Part shown: piece after piece, positions 27,209-36,275 of the stretch | Position numbering within the stretch: the first letter of the stretch is position 1 | Layout of the letters: each line of letters starts with the position of its first letter | Source of the DNA: Kaistella montana | GTDB lineage: Bacteria; Bacteroidota; Bacteroidia; Flavobacteriales; Weeksellaceae | Direction: 5' to 3' | NCBI RefSeq assembly: GCF_024436175.1 | Contig: NZ_JANFQP010000001.1 | Coordinates: forward strand, 1,178,001 to 1,242,000 | Length of the DNA: 64,000 bases | Translations under genes and position numbers: made by a program | Notes under the pieces: model-generated | What the model was told of the DNA's origin: nothing | Database searches by the model: none | Seen by the model: the letters and a program-made list of their open reading frames with translations, nothing else

Positions 27209-29350
27209 ATGAAAAGAAGAAACTTATTGCTTTCCGCAATACTTTTTCCCGCAGCAATGGCTTTCGCACAGCAATACGGCGGTATGTGGATCCCCACAGA
27301 ACTCAACGAAAAGGAAATGAAAGATTTGGGAATGAAAATCTCAGCAAAACAGATTTTTGACCCTTCCAAACCGAGTATTAAAGATGCAGTAGTACAATTT
27401 GATGGAGGCTGTACCGCTGAAATCATCTCTCCTCAAGGTTTGCTTCTCACCAATCACCATTGCGGTTATGACAATATCCAAAATCATTCTACCGTAGAAA
27501 ATGATTTGCTGACCAATGGTTTCTGGGCGAAAGATATGAATGGCGAATTGCCAAATCCCGGCGTTACCGTTGATTTCATTGCAGATATCAAAGAAGTAAC
27601 AAATGAAGTTTTAGCCGGAACCCAAAATCTGGATGCTAAAGCTGCTCAGGAATTGATTAACAAGAATTTAGAAACCGTAAAAGCAGGATTCAAGCTAGAA
27701 TCTTGGCAAAAAGTAGTCATCAAACCGATGTATTACGGCAATAAATATTACGCTTATATCATCGAAACCTACAAAGACATCCGTTTGGTTGGTGCACCAC
27801 CACAAAGCATCGGAAAATTCGGTTCTGATACCGACAACTGGGTTTGGCCAAGACATACCGGAGATTTCTCAATGTTCAGAATCTATGCTGATAAGAACAA
27901 TAAACCTGCGGAATACTCCAAAGACAATATCCCTTACAAACCGAAATATTTTTTACCCGTTTCCATTAAAGACAAGCAGGAAAATGACTTCACTTTCGTG
28001 TTTGGATTTCCGGGAAGAACTACGGAATATCTACCGGCTATTGCGGTTGAAAAAATCATGAACGAAACCGATCCTGCGATGATTTCGGTGCGTGAAGTAG
28101 CGTTGAAAACTTTAGATGAAAAAATGCGAACCGACGCGGCAACCAGAATTAAATATGCTTCAAAATACACTTCTGTAGCGAATTATTGGAAAAAATGGAT
28201 TGGCGAAGTGGAAGGTTTGAAGAAATCTGATGCGGTGAGTAAAAAGAAGAATTATGAACAAACTTTAATCGCTAAAAATGCTCAAATAAAACCGACCATC
28301 GATGAGTTGAACCAACTTTATACCGAGCAAGCGCCATATAACCTGAACAAAGCTTATTATTCTGAAGTGTTAAGAAATGCAGAAACGTTAACCTTAACCA
28401 ACAATTATTACAATTTCGTAAAAGCTGTAGAAGCCGGGAAAATGGATGCGAAAACTGCTGAAAGTTTCAAAGCCAGATTATCGAGTATTTACAAAGACTA
28501 CGATGCAGTTTTGGATGCTAAAGTAACTGCGAAATTGCTCGCACTTTACGCCAATAAAACTCCGAAACAATTTCTACCGGCAGGTTTCGAGCAATACAAA
28601 GACGAAAACCAAAACCTGAAATCCATCGAAGAACTTTCGAAGAATTCAATCATTACAGGACGAGGAACTTTGAATGGCGCAACGACTTATTCCGACATTA
28701 ATAAAGTATTTGCAGATCAGAACGCCTTGGTTCAAAACCTTAAAAATGATCCGCTCATGAAGCTTTTAACCGCTTTTAGAGAACATTATATAGCAAGTAC
28801 CGATGCGAAAGTTACCGCGTACCAACAGCAAATTGATGTGCTACAGAAGAAATTCATGGCGCAGCAAATGGAAACCGACAAAGCCCGCAAATTCTTCCCG
28901 GATGCCAATTCTACCCTTCGTGTAACTTACGGACAGGTAAAAGGTTCTAACCCGAGAGACGCGGTTTCTTACGGCTACCAAACGCATATCGCAGGAATTA
29001 TGGAGAAATATGTTCCTGGAGATTATGAATTTGATGTTCCTAAAAAACTGATCCAATTGTACAATACCAAAGATTACGGAATTTACAAAGACAAAACCGG
29101 CGATGTACCTGTGAACTTCACTGCAACCAACCACACGACCGGCGGAAATTCCGGAAGTCCGGCGCTGGATGCTTACGGAAATCTTGTGGGACTGAACTTT
29201 GACAGACAATGGGAAGGCACGATGAGCGACATCAATTATGACCCGCGATTCAGCCGAAATATTATGGTGGACACCAAATACATTCTTTTCGTGATTGATA
29301 AATATGCCGATGCAAAATGGCTTATCAATGAGATGAAAATAGTAAAGTAG
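27209..29350 (+). CDS. S46 family dipeptidyl-peptidase, DPP11-like (Asp/Glu-specific)
   Basis: S46 peptidases release dipeptides from the N-termini of oligopeptides in the periplasm. The 713-residue protein has a signal peptide (cleavage near AMAFAQ, residue 21). The trypsin-like triad is visible: H84 in TNHHCGYDNIQ, a likely acid D219 in RHTGDFS, and S648 in TGGNSGSP. The residue that sets specificity is R666 in FDRQWEG. It is the same distance from the C-terminus (47 residues) as Arg673 of Porphyromonas gingivalis DPP11, and S648 matches Ser655 the same way. DPP7-type enzymes have glycine there. This predicts cleavage after Asp/Glu. A terminator follows. Confidence 0.92.
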   Translation: MKRRNLLLSAILFPAAMAFAQQYGGMWIPTELNEKEMKDLGMKISAKQIFDPSKPSIKDAVVQFDGGCTAEIISPQGLLLTNHHCGYDNIQNHSTVENDLLTNGFWAKDMNGELPNPGVTVDFIADIKEVTNEVLAGTQNLDAKAAQELINKNLETVKAGFKLESWQKVVIKPMYYGNKYYAYIIETYKDIRLVGAPPQSIGKFGSDTDNWVWPRHTGDFSMFRIYADKNNKPAEYSKDNIPYKPKYFLPVSIKDKQENDFTFVFGFPGRTTEYLPAIAVEKIMNETDPAMISVREVALKTLDEKMRTDAATRIKYASKYTSVANYWKKWIGEVEGLKKSDAVSKKKNYEQTLIAKNAQIKPTIDELNQLYTEQAPYNLNKAYYSEVLRNAETLTLTNNYYNFVKAVEAGKMDAKTAESFKARLSSIYKDYDAVLDAKVTAKLLALYANKTPKQFLPAGFEQYKDENQNLKSIEELSKNSIITGRGTLNGATTYSDINKVFADQNALVQNLKNDPLMKLLTAFREHYIASTDAKVTAYQQQIDVLQKKFMAQQMETDKARKFFPDANSTLRVTYGQVKGSNPRDAVSYGYQTHIAGIMEKYVPGDYEFDVPKKLIQLYNTKDYGIYKDKTGDVPVNFTATNHTTGGNSGSPALDAYGNLVGLNFDRQWEGTMSDINYDPRFSRNIMVDTKYILFVIDKYADAKWLINEMKIVK

Positions 29351-29370
29351 TTTTTTTTAGTAGTTAAGTA

Positions 29371-29405
29371 AAGGACGCGCCCTTGTGGTGCGTTCTTTTT
29401 TTTTT
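29371..29405 (+). terminator. rho-independent terminator of the S46 peptidase gene
   Basis: An 8-bp stem (aaggacgc / gcgttctt, with one G-U pair) is followed by a long T-run. It lies 21 bases after the stop codon. Confidence 0.75.
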
Positions 29406-29589
29406 GCGTTTGTTTGATGGAGGTTTTTATTTTTCTGGCGTAAGTGTTATTGTATCTCGGAGAATATGAATATATTTGAATAGTGTGGTGGATTTGAAAA
29501 ATTCTTTCTTGTGGGTAAACTCGGAGAGGGGATTACAAAAAGCAAACGGGATGTTAGCAACAATTATAAAAACCTTTATCCAATAGAAA

Positions 29590-29898
29590 ATGCCAGATAA
29601 AAACGAAATAGAAAGAAGAAAACAAATAAAAAAAGAATTGAGAGAAAAAGCTAAACTTGAATTTGAAAATTCACTTCCAATTTCAAGAGAAAAATTCACT
29701 CAATTATTTGATTTTTTAGATGAAAAACTTAGCGAATATGATTGTGATGATTCATTAACACTAACGGTGGAATTTTTACAAGAAAACAAAATTGAAAAAA
29801 TTGAAAAAATTGAAAGCTGGCTTCAAGAAAATGGAGCTTATTGTGATTGTGAGGTATTAAATAATGTTGAGGAAATGTTCGAAGATAATGCAATCTAA
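29590..29898 (+). CDS. DUF2695 family protein
   Basis: This 102-residue cytoplasmic protein ends in the DUF2695 pattern: a leucine/phenylalanine-rich helix (FTQLFDFLDEKLSEY), YDCDDSLTLTVEFL, and ESWLQENGAYCDCEVLNNVEEMF, in which the CDCEVL-NV end is the family hallmark. The N-terminal 25 residues are highly charged (ERRKQIKKELREK). The function of the family is unknown. The gene overlaps the following membrane-protein gene by 11 bases. The codons are more AT-rich than those of the neighbouring metabolic genes, which suggests an accessory insertion. Confidence 0.82.
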   Translation: MPDKNEIERRKQIKKELREKAKLEFENSLPISREKFTQLFDFLDEKLSEYDCDDSLTLTVEFLQENKIEKIEKIESWLQENGAYCDCEVLNNVEEMFEDNAI

Positions 29899-30220
29899 TA
29901 AACTCAAGAAATATCAAAGAATTAGTCTTTTGGTATTTATTTTCATTCTTATGATTTATTTAAATCGTAATTCTCTAATTTACAGGAATGTAATAGGTTT
30001 TTTAGAAACAAAATCCACAAAAGCCGTAATTATTTCTGAAAAAGAAGGAATGAGAGGTTCGCATCTAACTGGTTCTTTTGGTTATTATTATGAATTCAAT
30101 GTAGACGATAATGTTTACAAAAATCCAAGTTATAACGAAAACTATAAGATTGGTGATTCTGTGAAAATACTTTACGCGATAAAGTTTCCTTTCATAAATA
30201 AAATAACTGAAAAAAAATAA
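29888..30220 (+). CDS. small single-helix membrane protein, hypothetical
   Basis: I do not recognise a family. The ATG at 29888 (not the earlier one at 29864, which lies inside DUF2695) gives 110 residues. There is one transmembrane helix (about residues 9-27, LLVFIFILMIYL), then a short extracytoplasmic domain with a DUF3592-like look (KAVIISEKEGMRGSHLTGSFGYYYEFNVDDNVYKNPS...IGDSVKILY). The gene overlaps the end of the DUF2695 gene by 11 bases, so the two are translationally coupled. It ends at a strong terminator. Confidence 0.68.
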   Translation: MQSNKLKKYQRISLLVFIFILMIYLNRNSLIYRNVIGFLETKSTKAVIISEKEGMRGSHLTGSFGYYYEFNVDDNVYKNPSYNENYKIGDSVKILYAIKFPFINKITEKK

Positions 30221-30253
30221 AAAAGGTGAAATTTCGGTTTCACCTTTTTTTTT
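30221..30253. terminator. bidirectional rho-independent terminator
   Basis: An 11-bp stem (aaaaggtgaaa / tttcacctttt) has a TTTCGG loop and a T-run on the right, and A-rich sequence on the left. It serves the small-gene pair and the convergent M16 gene. Confidence 0.88.
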
Positions 30254-30273
30254 GGAATGTTTAGAAAAACAGA

Positions 30274-33189
30274 TTAATATCCGAAAATCTCTTCCAGAGA
30301 TACTTCTTGGAAGGTTCCCATTTTGTTGATGGCTGACATATCTAGGTTTTCTTTTTTCCCGATGATGGCAGTGTTGTATTTCATTGGTTTTACTTCGTTA
30401 TTGTAGAAATTGGTTACATCCGCCAAGGTCAGTTTTTCAATTTCTGCATAGATATCTTTTCTTAAATCATAGTCGATTCCCAGTTTTTTGAGGTTCATTT
30501 GATTAAAGAAAATATTGGTTCTGTTGATTCTTCCTGAAGCGATTTGTTTTAATGCCGCATTTTTAGCATTTTCAAATTGTGCCGGAACTTGTGGCAAATT
30601 CGCCATCAATTCATCCATTGCATTTACCGCTTGTGGCAATTTATTCGCTTGAGTTCCGATGTAAGTCGTTACATAATCTGGGTGATTCAACTCGCCATTA
30701 GCAGCATAAGAAACATACGCAGAATACGCTAAACTCTTGCTCTCACGAATTTCTTGGAATACGATAGAAGACAATCCACGTCCGAAATATTCATTGAATA
30801 CATTGATTTTCCCAAAGTTTTTCAGGTTCACATTGCTTCCCTTTCCTACTTTGCTCATTTCGGTTTGTACCATATCGTAATTGGTAAAGAATACTTTGCC
30901 TTCAGTAGCCGGTTCTGGATAGATTTTCTTTTCCGGAGCTTTGATGGTTTCTTTTTCTACGAAAGGTTTCGCGTATTTTTTGAACGCATTGAAATCATTT
31001 CCGTAAAAGAAGATTTCATAAGGCATATTCAATAGATTTTTGATTTTAGCGGTCATTTCTTCAGACTTGATGGATTTCAATCTTTCCGCAGAAACTACAT
31101 CCGAAAATCTCGAAACTTTCCCATATTTCGCATAGTTGGAAAGTGCAGCCATAATTCTCGCTTTATCTTTTTTGGCAACTTCACGACCTTCAAGGATGGT
31201 TTTTATGTTCTCTTCATATACTTTTTGGTCTGGTTTTGCATTTTCCAACCAATTTTTAAGCAACTCGATTCCTCTTGGCATATTTTCTTCCAAACCGCTT
31301 AAAGAAATAATCAACTGGTCCGGAGAGGTACGGAAATCGTTTGAAATTCCTAGTTTGAAGAATTCTTTTTTCAAATCTTCCGCAGAAATCTTGTCGGTTC
31401 CCAAATATTGCAACACTTGTGTCGCTAATCCTAGTTCTTTATCGTTATCGCTACCGAATGGGAAAATGAAATAGGTTTGCGCAATATCGTTGTATTTATT
31501 ATTTACGAAACTTACTTTTTTGCCTGCAATTTTATCGGTTTTAATGGCTTTTGAATAATCAATAAATTCCGGTTTAATTTCAGAAGATTTTTCACTGATG
31601 ATTTCTTTCAAGAAAGGTGATTGATCTACTTTGTTAAGTTTAATCGGTGTGATTCCCGGATTTTCAACGCGAACCAATTTATCGTTTACTCCTTTTTCTT
31701 TTTTAATGACTACATAATTATCCTTGAAGAATTCATTGGCAAATTTTACCACATCTTCTTTGGTAATTTTCTCGTACTCATTAATTTGGTTGAGTTCCTG
31801 ATCCCAATTTTGATTATTGATATAGCTTCCGTACAAAGCAGTTGCTAAACCATCAGCAGTTTCCAGAGATTTCATCTGCTGAATTTTCATATCATTAATG
31901 ATTGCCGGAATTTGCCAATCTTGGAATTCTCCTTTTTTGATGAGTTCGATTTGATCGAGCAATAATTTTTGAGCTTCGTCTAAAGTTTGTCCGTTTTTCG
32001 GAACAATCATCATTGAGAAACTTCCGTAGGTTTTGAACGGAGATGAATAAGACATCGCACGCAACGCTTTCTGGCTTTGATTAATGTTTAAATCAATTAA
32101 ACCAGTTTCCCCAGAATTGGAAAGTAAGTTGGCTACAATTTCCGCAAGTCTTGCGTCTTTAGTTCCGTAAGAATCTGTTCTCCAAGCAATTTGCAAACGC
32201 TCTGCTGAAGGGCTTTTTACGGTTCTTTCTACGATTTTGGTCATTGGATCCTCCGAAACCATTTTCTTCATCGGCAATTCTTTGTATGCAAAAGAACCGA
32301 AATATTGATCCACGAGTTTGATGGTTTTATCAAAATCTAAATCGCCCACCAAAACCATTGCATAATTATTCGGAACGTAATAAGTATCAAAATACTTGTG
32401 AATCGCTACCATTGAAGGGTTTTTCAAGTGCTCAGATTTCCCGATAGTGGTTTGCTGACCGTTCGGATGTTTCGGGAACAAAGCGTCCATCAGTTCATAA
32501 TTCACCAAACGAGAATCGTTGTCCTGTGCACGGTTGTACTCTTCGTAAACCGCCTCTAATTCGGTGTGGAACAACCTTAAAACAAGTTCAGAGAATCTTT
32601 CTTTCTCTACTTTTAACCATTTTTCCAATTCGTTGCTTGGAATGTTGTTTTTATAAACTGTTTCGTCGAGCCAAGTGTGCGCGTTGGTTCCTGTTGCTCC
32701 CAAAGAAGAAATCGCTTTGTCGTATTCATTTGCAATCGCATATTTACTAGCTTCTTGAGAAACCTCATCGATTTTTTTATAGAGTTCCTTTTTCTTTTCA
32801 GGATTTTGTTCGGCTTTATGTTGTTCGTAAAGCGCTGAAATTTGGTCCAAAAGTGGTTTTTCCTTTGCCCAATTCGCTGAAGCCAATTTTGAGGTTCCTT
32901 TGAACATCATGTGCTCCAAATAGTGCGCTAAACCTGTATTATCAGAAGGATCATTATTACTTCCTGTTCTTACAGGAATATAGGTTTGGATTCTTGGGGC
33001 ATCAAAATTTTGGGCAAGATAAACTTTCAACCCATTTTTTAAGGTATAAACTCTTACTCCACTTTTATCGTTGACTACCGTTTCATACGAATATCCGGCT
33101 TTGTCGGTCAATTTTTTTGTTTCAAATTGTTGTGCATTCATCATTGTTAACGCTCCTATTATGGTTAATGTAGTGAGGATTTTTTTCAT
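30274..33189 (-). CDS. M16 family zinc metallopeptidase, secreted (second paralogue)
   Basis: The 971-residue product has a signal peptide (MKKILTTLTIIGALTMMNAQ) and two M16 halves. The zinc motif is H89-Y-L-E92-H93 in GLAHYLEHMMFKGT, with a further glutamate about 75 residues on. The second half has VFQEIRESKSLAYSAY, the region with the conserved Arg/Tyr of M16 enzymes. It differs clearly from the first M16 gene, with a longer helical insert before the third ligand (EQHKAEQNPEKKKELYKKIDEVSQEASKY). It follows aspA by 26 bases and is probably cotranscribed with it. Its localisation is periplasmic or outer-membrane side. Confidence 0.93.
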   Translation of the reverse strand: MKKILTTLTIIGALTMMNAQQFETKKLTDKAGYSYETVVNDKSGVRVYTLKNGLKVYLAQNFDAPRIQTYIPVRTGSNNDPSDNTGLAHYLEHMMFKGTSKLASANWAKEKPLLDQISALYEQHKAEQNPEKKKELYKKIDEVSQEASKYAIANEYDKAISSLGATGTNAHTWLDETVYKNNIPSNELEKWLKVEKERFSELVLRLFHTELEAVYEEYNRAQDNDSRLVNYELMDALFPKHPNGQQTTIGKSEHLKNPSMVAIHKYFDTYYVPNNYAMVLVGDLDFDKTIKLVDQYFGSFAYKELPMKKMVSEDPMTKIVERTVKSPSAERLQIAWRTDSYGTKDARLAEIVANLLSNSGETGLIDLNINQSQKALRAMSYSSPFKTYGSFSMMIVPKNGQTLDEAQKLLLDQIELIKKGEFQDWQIPAIINDMKIQQMKSLETADGLATALYGSYINNQNWDQELNQINEYEKITKEDVVKFANEFFKDNYVVIKKEKGVNDKLVRVENPGITPIKLNKVDQSPFLKEIISEKSSEIKPEFIDYSKAIKTDKIAGKKVSFVNNKYNDIAQTYFIFPFGSDNDKELGLATQVLQYLGTDKISAEDLKKEFFKLGISNDFRTSPDQLIISLSGLEENMPRGIELLKNWLENAKPDQKVYEENIKTILEGREVAKKDKARIMAALSNYAKYGKVSRFSDVVSAERLKSIKSEEMTAKIKNLLNMPYEIFFYGNDFNAFKKYAKPFVEKETIKAPEKKIYPEPATEGKVFFTNYDMVQTEMSKVGKGSNVNLKNFGKINVFNEYFGRGLSSIVFQEIRESKSLAYSAYVSYAANGELNHPDYVTTYIGTQANKLPQAVNAMDELMANLPQVPAQFENAKNAALKQIASGRINRTNIFFNQMNLKKLGIDYDLRKDIYAEIEKLTLADVTNFYNNEVKPMKYNTAIIGKKENLDMSAINKMGTFQEVSLEEIFGY

Positions 33190-33215
33190 GTAATACTCTG
33201 TTTAAATTGATAGTT

Positions 33216-34616
33216 TTAAAATTGGTGAGGTTTCAGCATGTTTTCAGGATCGAGGATTTCATCTAATTTCTCTTGAGAAAGAATGCCTTTTTCCAGAACT
33301 AGATTATAAACGCTATTTCCGGTTTCAAGGGCTTCTTTAGCGATTTCAGTAGAATTTTTGTAGCCGATATATGGATTTAGCGCCGTTACAATTCCTATGC
33401 TGTGTTTCACCATATTGAGGCAAATTTCTTTGTTGGCAGTAATTCCGGTGATGCATTTTTCTCTTAAAGTATCCAACGCATTTCCCAAGAAATTGATGCT
33501 TTCCATGATCGCATGCGAAAGAACCGGTTCCATCACATTGAGTTGTAATTGTCCAGCTTCTGCAGCAAAAGTCACCGTCAAATCGTTTCCAATCACTTTG
33601 TAGCAGACCTGATTTACCACTTCTGGGATTACAGGATTCACTTTTCCGGGCATAATTGAGGAACCAGGCTGCATCGGCGGTAGATTGATTTCAAAAAAAC
33701 CTGCGCGCGGACCCGATGAAAGTAATCTTAAATCATTACAAATTTTAGAAAGCTTCACCGCAAGTCTTTTCATTGCAGAAGAATAAATCACATAAGAACC
33801 TGTATCCGGCGTAGCTTCGACCAAATTAGGCGCAGAAACTATCTGATATCCTGAAATCTGAGAAAGGTTTTTGGCACAAAGCAGCGCGTAACCAACCGGT
33901 GCGTTAATTCCCGTACCAATCGCGGTAGCTCCCATATTGATTTCCACAAAAAGGTTCGCATTGCTGTTCAATTTAGAAATATCTTCCTCCAAAGTTGCTG
34001 CAAACGCTTCAAATTCCTGACCTAAAGTCATCGGAACCGCATCTTGAAGTTGGGTACGCCCCATTTTGATTACTTTGCTAAATTCCTGTCCTTTTGCTCT
34101 AAAAGCGGCAATGGTTTTTTGGAGTTTTTCCACCAACAGGTCATTCATTTGAATGAGTGCCATTTTTATTGCAGTTGGGTATGCATCGTTGGTAGATTGA
34201 GAGAGATTGATATGATCATTGGGCGAACAAAACTGATAATCCCCTTTTTCTTTTCCTAATTTTTCCAATACACGGTTGGCGATTACTTCATTGGCATTCA
34301 TGTTGACCGAAGTTCCAGCACCACCCTGAATCATATCGATAGGAAACTGATCATGAAGTTGACCTTCCATTATTTCATCACAAGTTTCTGCAATGTTGCG
34401 ATAAAGATTTTCTTCCAGTAAACCCAACTCGTAATTGGTTTTTGCTGCTGCTTTTTTCACCATCGCTAAAGCTTTGATAAAATGCGGATAGGAAGAAAGA
34501 TACTGACCAGAGATTTTAAAATTTTCAATAGCACGCTGAGTCTGAACACCATAGTAAGCATTTTTTGGCACTTGCAAAGTACCTAACAAATCGCTTTCAT
34601 TTCTGAAATTTTCCAT
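33216..34616 (-). CDS. aspA: aspartate ammonia-lyase (aspartase)
   Basis: AspA deaminates L-aspartate to fumarate and ammonia in the cytoplasm. The 466-residue protein has the fumarase/aspartase superfamily layout. GAGTSVNMNANEVIANR (about 99-115) and GRTQLQDAVPMTLGQE (about 186-201) are substrate-loop motifs. GSSIMPGKVNPVIPE at 318-332 carries the catalytic serine, and the PVIPEV continuation fits aspartase rather than fumarase (usually PTQxE). Oligomerisation and Mg use follow the family. It lies upstream of an M16 peptidase and 3.8 kb from a DPP11-like peptidase that releases Asp/Glu dipeptides, which suggests a link to peptide use. Confidence 0.94.
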   Translation of the reverse strand: MENFRNESDLLGTLQVPKNAYYGVQTQRAIENFKISGQYLSSYPHFIKALAMVKKAAAKTNYELGLLEENLYRNIAETCDEIMEGQLHDQFPIDMIQGGAGTSVNMNANEVIANRVLEKLGKEKGDYQFCSPNDHINLSQSTNDAYPTAIKMALIQMNDLLVEKLQKTIAAFRAKGQEFSKVIKMGRTQLQDAVPMTLGQEFEAFAATLEEDISKLNSNANLFVEINMGATAIGTGINAPVGYALLCAKNLSQISGYQIVSAPNLVEATPDTGSYVIYSSAMKRLAVKLSKICNDLRLLSSGPRAGFFEINLPPMQPGSSIMPGKVNPVIPEVVNQVCYKVIGNDLTVTFAAEAGQLQLNVMEPVLSHAIMESINFLGNALDTLREKCITGITANKEICLNMVKHSIGIVTALNPYIGYKNSTEIAKEALETGNSVYNLVLEKGILSQEKLDEILDPENMLKPHQF

Positions 34617-34688
34617 AAAAATAATTTGATGAAAAGTTAAGGTAAAATGTTCAATTTTAAAAATAGATTTGAGATTTTCCCAATAAAA

Positions 34689-34715
34689 TCGGGCGATAGA
34701 TTACCGCCCGAAAGA
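34689..34715 (-). terminator. rho-independent terminator after the amidase gene
   Basis: A 7-bp GC-rich stem (tcgggcg / cgcccga) has a 9-base loop. The A-rich flank on the left reads as U-rich on the minus strand. Confidence 0.7.
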
Positions 34716-34737
34716 TTTTTCCATATTAAATTAAGTT

Positions 34738-35772
34738 CTACTTATTTGGATATTTGGAGTTTAAAGCTTGTAAAATCGCCCATGTTTCCGCGTCCATCAT
34801 TCCGTCATAATTTTCCGGTCTGAAATGGAACTGAAAAGCTTCTATCGTTTTTTTGGTGGCATCATCTACCATACCTGAAGGTTCCAAACCATAGCCTAAC
34901 GTTTTCAACGCAGTTTGGTATTTGAAAATAAACTGAGCATCTGCAAGACTAGCAGCGAAGGTTTCCGGCACGATTTCGTCATAAAAACCTTGTTTTACGG
35001 CCTCATCATACCACATTCCAATCTGATATTCATCGTAGAGTTTTTTCCAAGGAAATTTAGGACCAGGATCTTGTTTTCTGGTAGGCGCAATATCCGAATG
35101 GGCCAAAATATTGGTTGGTGGGATCATATATCGATCCGCAATATCTTTAACCAAAGCTGCCACTTTTTTCATTTGGGCATCATCAAACTCAGGGAAAACT
35201 CTATTTCCAGAAGCATCCGTTTTGTATCCTGCATTTACGATTTCAATTCCAATCGAAGTATCATTAAGCATTTTATCGTTTCTCCATGCGCTGATTCCTG
35301 CGTGGTATGATCTTTTGTTTTCATCTACCAATTGATAGATTTCTTTATCACCCAAATTGTTCACCAGATAATGTGCACTTACCGATTGCTGAGTAAGTAC
35401 GGTCACCGATTTATCATCATCCAAAGCTGTATAATGTAGAATAATGTATTTCTGACGGAAATTTTGTGCTACTGCAGGGAAAAAAGTCTTCACTATTTTA
35501 TATCCGGAAGGATTGGCAGAAACAATAGAACCATAACTGATGGTATTATCGTTTTTGGAGGCATCTGCAATATTTATTTTATAAAAATCATATCCACCTT
35601 CCTTTTTTATCTCCGAATTAGACTGTACCGGAGTCGGCTTTTTTACCGTTGTTTTTACGTTCTGCACCGCAGTTTGAGGTGCAGTGGAATTTTTTTGAAT
35701 ATTTTTTTGTGAACCACAAGAAAAAAGTACAAAACTTAATCCTATGAAATATAAGGAATTACGCATTTTCAT
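34738..35772 (-). CDS. N-acetylmuramoyl-L-alanine amidase lipoprotein (Amidase_2 + peptidoglycan-binding)
   Basis: This predicted periplasmic zinc amidase would cleave the bond between muramic acid and the stem peptide (AmiD-like). The 344-residue product begins with a lipoprotein signal (MKMRNSLYFIGLSFVLFSC, cysteine at 19) and a linker rich in Thr/Gln. The Amidase_2 domain spans about residues 100-250. Zinc ligands are visible in IILHYTALDD, ILAHSDIAPTRKQDPG and the YHAGISAWR motif. A peptidoglycan-binding domain follows at the C-terminus (about 283-340, with LEPSGMVDDATKKTIEAFQ). A TATTTTTG box lies 22 bases upstream of the start. Confidence 0.93.
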   Translation of the reverse strand: MKMRNSLYFIGLSFVLFSCGSQKNIQKNSTAPQTAVQNVKTTVKKPTPVQSNSEIKKEGGYDFYKINIADASKNDNTISYGSIVSANPSGYKIVKTFFPAVAQNFRQKYIILHYTALDDDKSVTVLTQQSVSAHYLVNNLGDKEIYQLVDENKRSYHAGISAWRNDKMLNDTSIGIEIVNAGYKTDASGNRVFPEFDDAQMKKVAALVKDIADRYMIPPTNILAHSDIAPTRKQDPGPKFPWKKLYDEYQIGMWYDEAVKQGFYDEIVPETFAASLADAQFIFKYQTALKTLGYGLEPSGMVDDATKKTIEAFQFHFRPENYDGMMDAETWAILQALNSKYPNK

Positions 35773-35794
35773 TTTTTTTAATTGATTAATTTTT

Positions 35795-35802
35795 CAAAAA
35801 TA
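35795..35802 (-). promoter_or_regulatory. -7 promoter box of the amidase gene
   Basis: TATTTTTG on the minus strand, 22 bases before the ATG. It is divergent from the tRNA promoter at 35826-35856. Confidence 0.5.
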
Positions 35803-35825
35803 CAAAAAAAATTAAGCAAAAAATT

Positions 35826-35856
35826 TTGGTTAGTATCAAAAACTATCCTATATTTG
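35826..35856 (+). promoter_or_regulatory. promoter of the tRNA operon (TTG-N20-TATATTTG)
   Basis: A full Bacteroidota-type promoter: TTG (35826-35828), a 20-base spacer, and TATATTTG (35849-35856). It lies 44 bases before the first tRNA. This is the best-defined promoter of the window. Confidence 0.8.
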
Positions 35857-35899
35857 CACTCGCAATTACAGAAAAGAAGTTCTTAAAAAATATTGCAAA

Positions 35900-35984
35900 G
35901 GAGGGTTGCCGGAGTGGTTAACGGAGCAGTTTGCTAAACTGTCGACCCGAAAGGGTCGCGTGGGTTCGAATCCCACACCCTCCG
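35900..35984 (+). tRNA. tRNA-Ser (anticodon GCT)
   Basis: An 85-base cloverleaf. Acceptor GGAGGGT pairs with ACCCTCC, discriminator G. The anticodon loop reads TTGCTAA with GCT (codons AGC/AGU). A long variable arm (CGACCCGAAAGGGTCG) and the T-loop TTCGAAT confirm the class II serine type. The 3' CCA is not encoded. Confidence 0.97.
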
Positions 35985-36005
35985 CAACCTTTGCACAAAT
36001 TTATT

Positions 36006-36080
36006 CGGGGCGTAGCGTAGTCCGGTCATCGCGCCTGGTTTGGGACCAGGAGGTCGCAGGTTCGAATCCTGCCGCCCCGA
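36006..36080 (+). tRNA. tRNA-Pro (anticodon TGG)
   Basis: A 75-base cloverleaf with acceptor CGGGGCG / CGCCCCG, discriminator A, and anticodon stem CCTGG / CCAGG with loop TTTGGGA (anticodon TGG). The T-loop is TTCGAAT. It is the second gene of the operon and has no encoded CCA. Confidence 0.97.
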
Positions 36081-36125
36081 CTTTTTTCTCACAAATTCCT
36101 TCGGGAATTTTTTATTTTCACTTTA

Positions 36126-36199
36126 GGGTGCGTAGCTCAGCTGGATAGAGCATCTGCCTTCTAAGCAGACGGTCTCAGGTTCGAATCCTGACGCGCTCA
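36126..36199 (+). tRNA. tRNA-Arg (anticodon TCT)
   Basis: A 74-base cloverleaf with acceptor GGGTGCG / CGCGCTC (two wobble pairs), discriminator A, and anticodon stem TCTGC / GCAGA with loop CTTCTAA (anticodon TCT, codon AGA). It is the third gene of the operon and has no encoded CCA. Confidence 0.95.
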
Positions 36200-36210
36200 C
36201 TTTTGAAAAC

Positions 36211-36240
36211 AAAGACTTACAATGAATTGTAAGTCTTTTT
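36211..36240 (+). terminator. rho-independent terminator of the tRNA operon
   Basis: A 13-bp inverted repeat (aaagacttacaat / attgtaagtcttt) with a two-base centre and a T-run, 12 bases after tRNA-Arg. Confidence 0.88.
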
Positions 36241-36275
36241 TTATGCCAATAATAAAACCCCTTTTTTCAACAACA

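Noticed and set aside
29864-29887. Earlier ATG for the small membrane protein
   Set aside because: It lies deep in the DUF2695 gene; the ATG at 29888 gives a normal 11-base overlap and a membrane helix directly after.
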